Shown one piece after another: positions 43,364 to 48,214 of a DNA stretch of 48,214 bases. The notes below the pieces were generated by a model. That model was not told the DNA's origin. It saw nothing but the letters and a program-made list of their open reading frames with translations, and did not search any database. Made by a program: the position numbers and the translations under genes. The stretch is taken from positions 1-48,214 of the forward strand of contig DASVTZ010000238.1 in NCBI GenBank assembly GCA_036387335.1, in the 5' to 3' direction. Within the stretch, counting starts at the first letter, position 1. Each line of letters starts with the position of its first letter. The DNA comes from Longimicrobium sp. (GTDB taxonomy: Bacteria; Gemmatimonadota; Gemmatimonadetes; Longimicrobiales; Longimicrobiaceae).

Positions 43364-43607
43364 TGGGCAACGCCCAGGGGAAGTACCCCTATCTCCAGAT
43401 CCCCGCGGCCCTCCGCCGGAGCGGCGCCACTGAGAAGTAGCGAGCGGGCCGTCACACCGGCGCCGCCATAGTCGTTGTTCCCGCTCGCCCGTGCTCGATT
43501 GCGTCGAGCGCGGGACCATCGGCGGAACAACAGTGTACTTCGCGCGGTTCCACTCACCGGCGCCCAGCCTGGGGCGCCGGCTCGCTCATTCCCGCTATCC
43601 GCAAAGA
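43364..43607. other. Intergenic stretch before SnoaL-like gene
   Basis: No gene or strong signal is seen here. It should hold the promoter of the gene at 43608. Confidence 0.35.
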
Positions 43608-44168
43608 ATGCCAACAACGGTTCGAAGCATCGGTGCCGCCACCCTGTCGCGCATCTTCGCGGTGGTGGCGGTTCTCACGTGGATCGCGGCAGCCCCGGCG
43701 GCCGCGCAGGACGTTCCCGGGGGTACGCGGGTGGACCCGGGCCGCAGCCGCCGCGAGTACACCGCCGATGCGCTGAGGGACTACAACCGCTTCATCGCCG
43801 AGTGGGCCGAGGCGTGGCGGCAGAAGGACATGCGCGCCCTGCTGGGGAGGTACTCCGCCAACCCGACCGTCCTCCTGGGCGACTCGGTGATGATCCGGGG
43901 GCAGGTCGAGCTGCGCAGGTTCCTCGAGAAGGAGCTCCCCGACGGATCGGAGATGCGCCTCAGCATCACCGATTTCGTCGCCGGCGAGGGGCTCAGCTAT
44001 GCGTCGGGTGCGTTCGCGTACCAGCGCACCCCCGATGCCGTGCCTTCCACCGGAACGTACATGATGGTGCTCGCGGAGGAGGGCGGCCGCCTCAAGATCC
44101 GGGCGCAGGTGTTCACCCCCGCCCCGACGTTCACCCCCGCACCTCCACCCGCTCCGGCGACACCCTGA
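43608..44168 (+). CDS. Secreted SnoaL/NTF2-like protein
   Basis: A protein of 186 residues from ATG 43608, with a signal peptide (MPTTVRSIGAATLSRIFAVV... ending APAAAQ). The mature part has one NTF2-like/SnoaL cone: helix ALRDYNRFIAEWAEAWRQKD, ALLGRYSANPTVLLGDS and strands EMRLSITDFVAGEG, TYMMVLAEEGG and LKIRAQVFTP. The end is Pro-rich (TFTPAPPPAPATP). It should be periplasmic. The NTF2-like fold binds small molecules, but no catalytic residue can be named. A strong hairpin follows the stop. Confidence 0.82.
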   Translation: MPTTVRSIGAATLSRIFAVVAVLTWIAAAPAAAQDVPGGTRVDPGRSRREYTADALRDYNRFIAEWAEAWRQKDMRALLGRYSANPTVLLGDSVMIRGQVELRRFLEKELPDGSEMRLSITDFVAGEGLSYASGAFAYQRTPDAVPSTGTYMMVLAEEGGRLKIRAQVFTPAPTFTPAPPPAPATP

Positions 44169-44194
44169 GCACGGGTCGAGCAGGTTGGAACGCG

Positions 44195-44234
44195 CAGAGA
44201 GGGGTGCCGGGAATCATTCCAGCACCCCTCTCTG
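44195..44234 (+). terminator. Hairpin terminator
   Basis: CAGAGAGGGGTGC (44195-44207) is fully complementary to GCACCCCTCTCTG (44222-44234), with a loop of 14 bases. It lies 26 bases after the SnoaL-like gene. Confidence 0.75.
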
Positions 44235-44246
44235 CTGTCTGGCTGT

Positions 44247-44327
44247 GGGGCTCACGCGGAGGCGCGGAGACGCAGAGAGAGAGATCAGCGTCTCTCCTCC
44301 GTGTCTCCGCGTCTCCGCGTGAGCCCC
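44247..44327. repeat. Family A palindromic repeat, copy 6 (short form)
   Basis: GGGGCTCACGCGGAGGCGCG begins the left arm and CGCGTCTCCGCGTGAGCCCC ends the right arm, with only a short centre. This is the simplest hairpin of the family. Confidence 0.85.
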
Positions 44328-44349
44328 TTCTGTAAGCCTTCGGTGCGCC

Positions 44350-46764
44350 TCACTCCGCGCGCAGGGCCTCCATGGGGTCGACGCGGGAGGCGCGGCGGGC
44401 GGGGATCCAGCTCGCCAGCAGGGCGACCGCGGCCAGTAGGATGGGGATGATCAGGAAGGCGAACGGGTCCACGGCGGCCACGCCGTAGAGCGCGCTGCGC
44501 ATGAGCTGCGCGGCACCCAGCGCTCCGAGGATACCCAGCCCCACGCCAGCCCCCGCCAGCACCGCGCCCTCCCCCACCACGCGCCGCACGATGTCCGCGC
44601 CGCGCGCGCCGAGCGCCATGCGGATGCCGATCTCGCGGGTACGCTGCGACACGGTGTACGCCATCACGCCGTACACGCCCACCGCCGCCAGCACCAGCGC
44701 CAGCGTGCCGAACGACCCGAAGAGCGACGCCCACAGCTGCTGCGGCCAGGTGACGTAGCGCCGCACCTCGTCCATGGTGCGCACGTCGAAGGTGGGGAGC
44801 GTGGAATCCAGCGCGCGCATCTCGCGGCGCACGGCGGCGGCGGCCGGGGCGGGGTCGCCCTCGGTGCGCACCATCAGCGCGAAGGTGCGGTTGTGGAGGC
44901 GCGCCGCCGGCATGTACAGCTGCAGGCGCGAGCGGGGCGTCTCCTCGCCGACCTCCTCGTAGTGCAGGTTGCGCGCGATCCCCACCACCGTCATCCAATC
45001 CCCCTTTTCGTCGGACAGTCGCAGGCGGCGGCCGACCGCGTCGCCGTTGGGCCACAGGCGCTTCGCCAGCTCCTGGCTTACGATGGCGACGGTGGCGGCC
45101 GTGTCGCCCGTCTCGGCGGCGGTGAAGGGGCGGCCGGCGGCCAGCGGGGTGGCCAGCGCGCTCCAGAAGCCGGCCGTTCCGCCGAAGAGCTCGCCCATCA
45201 GCTCGTCGCCGCGGGCGCGCGGGGCTCCCTCGGCCTCCAGCTCCACCGCCTCGCCCCCGTCGTCGCCGGGGATGGCGGTGGTGGCGGCGGACGCCTGCAC
45301 GCCCGGGATGGCGTCGATGCGCTCCACGGCCGCGTTGAGGAAGGCGGCGCGGGCGGCGCGCGGCGAGTAGCGGTCACCCGCCAGGTAGACGCGCGCCGTG
45401 AGCACGCGCGAGGTGTCGAAGCCCAGGTCCGCGCGGCTGGCCGCCACGAAGCTGCGGATCATGAGCGTGGCGCCCACCAGCAGCACCATCGCCAGGGAGA
45501 GCTGCCCCACCACCAGCACGCTGCGCAGCCGGCTGCGTCCGCCGGATGCGCCGCGGCCCCCGTCGCGCAGCGTCTGCTGCACGTCGCCGGCGGTGGCGCG
45601 CAGGGCCGGGATGGCGCCGAACACCACGCCCGTGACGGCGCTGAGCAGAAAGGTGAAGAGGAGGACGGGTCCATCCACCTCGAAGCGGATCCAGTACGGA
45701 AGCTCCTCGGGGATGCGCGCGACCGTCCACTCTGTCCACCCCACGGCGATGGCGGTCCCCAGCGCGCCGCCCGCGAGCGCCAGCACCACGCTCTCGGTAA
45801 GGAGCTGGCGGAAGACGCGCGCCCGCCCGGCCCCCAGCGCCGATCTCACCGCGATCTCGCGGCGGCGGCCGGCGGAGCGGGCCAGCATCAGGTTGGCGAC
45901 GTTGGCGCAGGCGATCAGGAGCACGAGCCCCACCGCGCCCAGCATCAGCGAGATCATCAGCCGCAGCGAGCCGGCGATCATGTCGTCGCGGTACGACAGC
46001 ACCCGCACTCCCCATCCCGCGTTCGTCTCCGGGTACTCGGTTGCCAGACGGCGCGCGACGGCGGAGAGCTCCGCGTCCGCCTGCTGTACGGTGGCGCCGG
46101 GGCGCAGGCGCGCGATCGTCCCAAGGTAGCGCTCGCCGCGCGACGATGCGGGGTCCGGGGCGAGCGGCGTCCACAGCTCGGCGACCTCGGGAAACTTGAA
46201 GCGCGGCGGCATCACGCCCACGATCTGCGCGGGCTCGCCGTTCAGCACCAGCTTACGTCCCACCACGTTGGGATCGGCGGCGAAGCGGCGGCGCCAGAGC
46301 GCGTCGGAAAGGAGCACCACGCGCGGCCCCCCGCGGACCCCCTCCTGCGGAAGGAAGGAGCGCCCCAGCACCGGCCTGATCCCCAGCAGCCCGAAGGTGT
46401 TCGTCGCCACGCTGGCGCCCTGCACCCGCTCCGTTTCGCCCGTCCCCGCTACCGCGACGCTGCGGATGGAGAAGGCGGCGATCTCCTCGATGGTGCCCCG
46501 CGACCCCGCCGTCCAGTCCGCCAGGTCCGCCTGCGACAGGTGGCTCTCGTCGTAGCCCAGCCGCGGGTTGGAGGCGTACAGCGACACCACGCGGTCCGGA
46601 TCGTGGAAGGGGAAGGGGCGGAGGAGCAGGGCGTTGACCATGGAGAAGACGGCCGTGTTCACCCCCACCCCCAGCCCCAGGCAGAGGATGGCGACCACCG
46701 CGAAGCCGCGGCTGCGCAGCAGGGTGCGGACGGCGAAGCGCAGGTCCTGGTAGAGCGATTCCAT
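44350..46764 (-). CDS. ADOP/MacB-type ABC transporter permease (804 residues)
   Basis: The protein opens MESLYQDLRFAVRTLLRSRG at ATG 46764 without the longer helical ADOP extension. A first membrane helix (FAVVAILCLGLGVGVNTAVF) is followed by a periplasmic MacB_PCD domain (VQGASVATNTFGLLGIRPVL) and two FtsX domains with LMLGAVGLVLLIACANVANL and GAIPALRATAGDV. It ends [18 protein letters not shown], the usual end of this family. It is the second of two permease genes on this strand, seven bases after the stop of the preceding one. No ATPase gene is adjacent. The function (efflux or lipoprotein-type export) is unresolved. Confidence 0.92.
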   Translation of the reverse strand: MESLYQDLRFAVRTLLRSRGFAVVAILCLGLGVGVNTAVFSMVNALLLRPFPFHDPDRVVSLYASNPRLGYDESHLSQADLADWTAGSRGTIEEIAAFSIRSVAVAGTGETERVQGASVATNTFGLLGIRPVLGRSFLPQEGVRGGPRVVLLSDALWRRRFAADPNVVGRKLVLNGEPAQIVGVMPPRFKFPEVAELWTPLAPDPASSRGERYLGTIARLRPGATVQQADAELSAVARRLATEYPETNAGWGVRVLSYRDDMIAGSLRLMISLMLGAVGLVLLIACANVANLMLARSAGRRREIAVRSALGAGRARVFRQLLTESVVLALAGGALGTAIAVGWTEWTVARIPEELPYWIRFEVDGPVLLFTFLLSAVTGVVFGAIPALRATAGDVQQTLRDGGRGASGGRSRLRSVLVVGQLSLAMVLLVGATLMIRSFVAASRADLGFDTSRVLTARVYLAGDRYSPRAARAAFLNAAVERIDAIPGVQASAATTAIPGDDGGEAVELEAEGAPRARGDELMGELFGGTAGFWSALATPLAAGRPFTAAETGDTAATVAIVSQELAKRLWPNGDAVGRRLRLSDEKGDWMTVVGIARNLHYEEVGEETPRSRLQLYMPAARLHNRTFALMVRTEGDPAPAAAAVRREMRALDSTLPTFDVRTMDEVRRYVTWPQQLWASLFGSFGTLALVLAAVGVYGVMAYTVSQRTREIGIRMALGARGADIVRRVVGEGAVLAGAGVGLGILGALGAAQLMRSALYGVAAVDPFAFLIIPILLAAVALLASWIPARRASRVDPMEALRAE

Positions 46765-46771
46765 GGGTGGG

Positions 46772-48214
46772 CTACTCCGAGCGGAGGGCGACGACGGGGT
46801 CCACGCGCGATGCACGGCGGGCGGGGAGCCAGGATGCGAGAAGGGCGACGGACATCAGCAGGGCGGCCGTGGCGGCGAGGGTGACGGGATCGGTGGCGCT
46901 GACGCCGTAGAGCTGCGACGCCACCAGCTTTCCGGCGAAGGCGGCGCCCGCCAGTCCGGCGGCGAGCCCCGCGGCGGTGAGCCGTGCGCCGCCGCCCAGC
47001 ACCAGCCGCAGGATGTCACCGCGGTCCGCGCCGAGCGCCACGCGCACCCCGAACTCGGAGCTGCGCAGCCCCACCACGTAGCCGAGCACCGCGTAAAGCC
47101 CCACCACGGCCAGGAGCGCGGCCGTCGCGGCGAAGGCGGCCAGCAGGTACATGTGGAAGCGGCGCTCCTCCACCGCCCCGTCCAGGTAGCTCTGCAGGGT
47201 GCGCAGGTTCATGACGGGCTGGTTGGGATCGACCGCCGCCACCGCGCCGCGCAGCGCCTTCTCCAGACGCATCGGGTCGCCGGAAGTGCGCACCGCGAAG
47301 GCACCGGCGATGTCCGGCTGCTGGGCCATCGGCATGTAGATGGCGAGGCCCGGCTTGGACGCGAGCCCCTCCACGTGCACGTCGCCCACCACGCCCACGA
47401 TCTCCAGCGGCCCGTCGCCCACGTCCTGCAGCTTGAGGCCGATAGGGGAGCCGCGGGGGGCGATGAGGCGCGCGAGGGTGGCGCTGACGATGGCGACGGG
47501 GTTGGAGCCGTCGTCGTCGCCCGCGCCGAACCGCCGCCCCGACAGCAGGGGGATCTCCAGCGTGCGGAACGCGTCGGGCGTCACGGCGATGGTGCTGGCG
47601 TTCGGGCGGTCGGCGGGGGCGACGGGCGGGGTGCCCTGCACGTGGAAGGAGTTGTTGTTGCCCATCCCGCTCAGCGGCAGGGAGCTGATCGCGGCGGCGG
47701 AGGTCACGCCGGGGATCGCCTCCAGCCGCTCCACGGCGCGCGTGAAGAAGGCGGCACGCGCCTGTGAGTCGGGGAAGCGCGTCTCCGGGAGGAGGGTGAA
47801 GCCGGTGAGGACGTGGTCGGCGCGGAAGCCGGGGTCGACGCGGGACAGGCTTCGGTAGCTGCGCACCAGGAGGCCGGCCGATGCCAGCAGCACCAGCGAC
47901 ACCGCGATCTCGGCCACCACCAGCACGTTGCGCGAGCGCCGGGTGACGCGCCCCGCCGTGCTCCCGCGCCCGCCGCCGCGCAGCAGCGAGTACGGCATCA
48001 CGCGCGAGGCGTGGAAGGCCGGGAGCGCTCCGAAGGCGAGGGCGGTGGCCACGGACAGGGCGAGCGCCCAGCCCAGCGCCGCGCCGTCCACCCGAGCCCC
48101 CGCCACGCGCGGAAGGCTCTGCGGGGCGAGCATCACCAGCCCCGCCACCCCCGCCCGCGCCAGCATCACCCCGGCGGCCGCGCCCGCGAGCGAGAGCACG
48201 ACGCTCTCGGCCAG
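46772..48214 (-). CDS. ADOP/MacB-type ABC transporter permease, C-terminal part
   Basis: The frame continues beyond the right edge, so the N-terminus is missing. About 480 residues are seen, with the second half of the permease: the first FtsX end ([18 protein letters not shown]), the helix [20 protein letters not shown], the MacB_PCD-like periplasmic domain ([19 protein letters not shown]) and the final FtsX domain ([20 protein letters not shown]). It ends [18 protein letters not shown]. It is on the same strand as the following permease gene and precedes it by seven bases, so they probably form one operon. It is the likely upstream member of the tandem pair. Confidence 0.92.
   Translation of the reverse strand: MAESVVLSLAGAAAGVMLARAGVAGLVMLAPQSLPRVAGARVDGAALGWALALSVATALAFGALPAFHASRVMPYSLLRGGGRGSTAGRVTRRSRNVLVVAEIAVSLVLLASAGLLVRSYRSLSRVDPGFRADHVLTGFTLLPETRFPDSQARAAFFTRAVERLEAIPGVTSAAAISSLPLSGMGNNNSFHVQGTPPVAPADRPNASTIAVTPDAFRTLEIPLLSGRRFGAGDDDGSNPVAIVSATLARLIAPRGSPIGLKLQDVGDGPLEIVGVVGDVHVEGLASKPGLAIYMPMAQQPDIAGAFAVRTSGDPMRLEKALRGAVAAVDPNQPVMNLRTLQSYLDGAVEERRFHMYLLAAFAATAALLAVVGLYAVLGYVVGLRSSEFGVRVALGADRGDILRLVLGGGARLTAAGLAAGLAGAAFAGKLVASQLYGVSATDPVTLAATAALLMSVALLASWLPARRASRVDPVVALRSE

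Noticed and set aside
44893-46884. Plus-strand frame of 663 codons opposite the ADOP permease
   Set aside because: Its translation is Arg/Gly/His-rich without domains, and the opposite strand has the intact permease with all family motifs.

Overview
The window comes from a high-GC, diderm-type bacterium, most likely a Gemmatimonadota member close to Longimicrobium. This is inferred from several features together: ADOP/MacB-type orphan permeases with a PadR regulator, an ABC permease fused to an M1 peptidase, TonB-plug and PEGA lipoproteins, and many intergenic palindromic repeats built on the words GCGGAGACGCGGAGACGCAG and GGATCTACTGCG. There are no rRNA, tRNA or phage structural genes. The ends cut through a Ca2+/H+ antiporter (left) and an ADOP permease (right).

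Layout. 1-724: end of a CaCA antiporter. 1133-4885: an AT-richer three-gene defence-type operon (PD-(D/E)xK nuclease, winged-helix middle protein, coiled-coil ABC ATPase) matching the ABC-3C architecture. 5163-5956: an MqsR/MqsA-like toxin-antitoxin pair with its own palindromic operator. 6282-10376: PEGA lipoprotein, a duplicated DUF6766-like membrane protein, and a TPR protein / GGMGYGSGN micro-lipoprotein / wHTH cluster. 10660-13226: a second AT-richer island with a GNAT-PIN-GNAT-like-PUA/ASCH multidomain protein and an ASCH protein, coupled by a TGATG junction. 13313-15623: small membrane and secreted proteins and an MtfA-like peptidase. 15975-20461: ABC ATPase plus permease-M1 peptidase fusion. 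20803-23555: KaiC-like double ATPase and histidine kinase, translationally coupled and bracketed by two repeat copies. 23765-28217: TonB-plug protein, class A beta-lactamase, and a divergent BlaI / M56-transpeptidase sensor pair with two operators between them. 28229-35770: small proteins, acetyltransferases, an ADOP permease with PadR regulator, DinB and DUF1835 proteins, and dense repeats. 35842-37730: a second BlaI / M56 pair whose sensor domain is a lytic transglycosylase. 37897-39819: glycosidase-like barrel plus beta-propeller secreted protein. 40548-43291: DUF2182 membrane protein, a stand-alone tyrosinase C-terminal domain and a tyrosinase. 43608-48214: an SnoaL-like secreted protein and two ADOP permeases.

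How the genes work together. Two AT-richer islands (about 0.8-5.0 kb and 10.5-13.4 kb) and the TA pair look like a defence or conflict neighbourhood inserted into a high-GC chromosome. The beta-lactamase shares a regulatory gap with a BlaI/M56 pair. A second BlaI/M56 pair 10 kb away carries a different cell-wall enzyme as its output or sensor domain, so the region may monitor peptidoglycan damage by two routes. The best candidates for undescribed biology are the GNAT-PIN-PUA/ASCH island, the TPR/GGMGYGSGN/wHTH cluster, the paired M56 fusions, the tyrosinase operon with a duplicated C-terminal domain, and the repeat families that bracket operons. All function calls rest on motif reading; no database search was possible.
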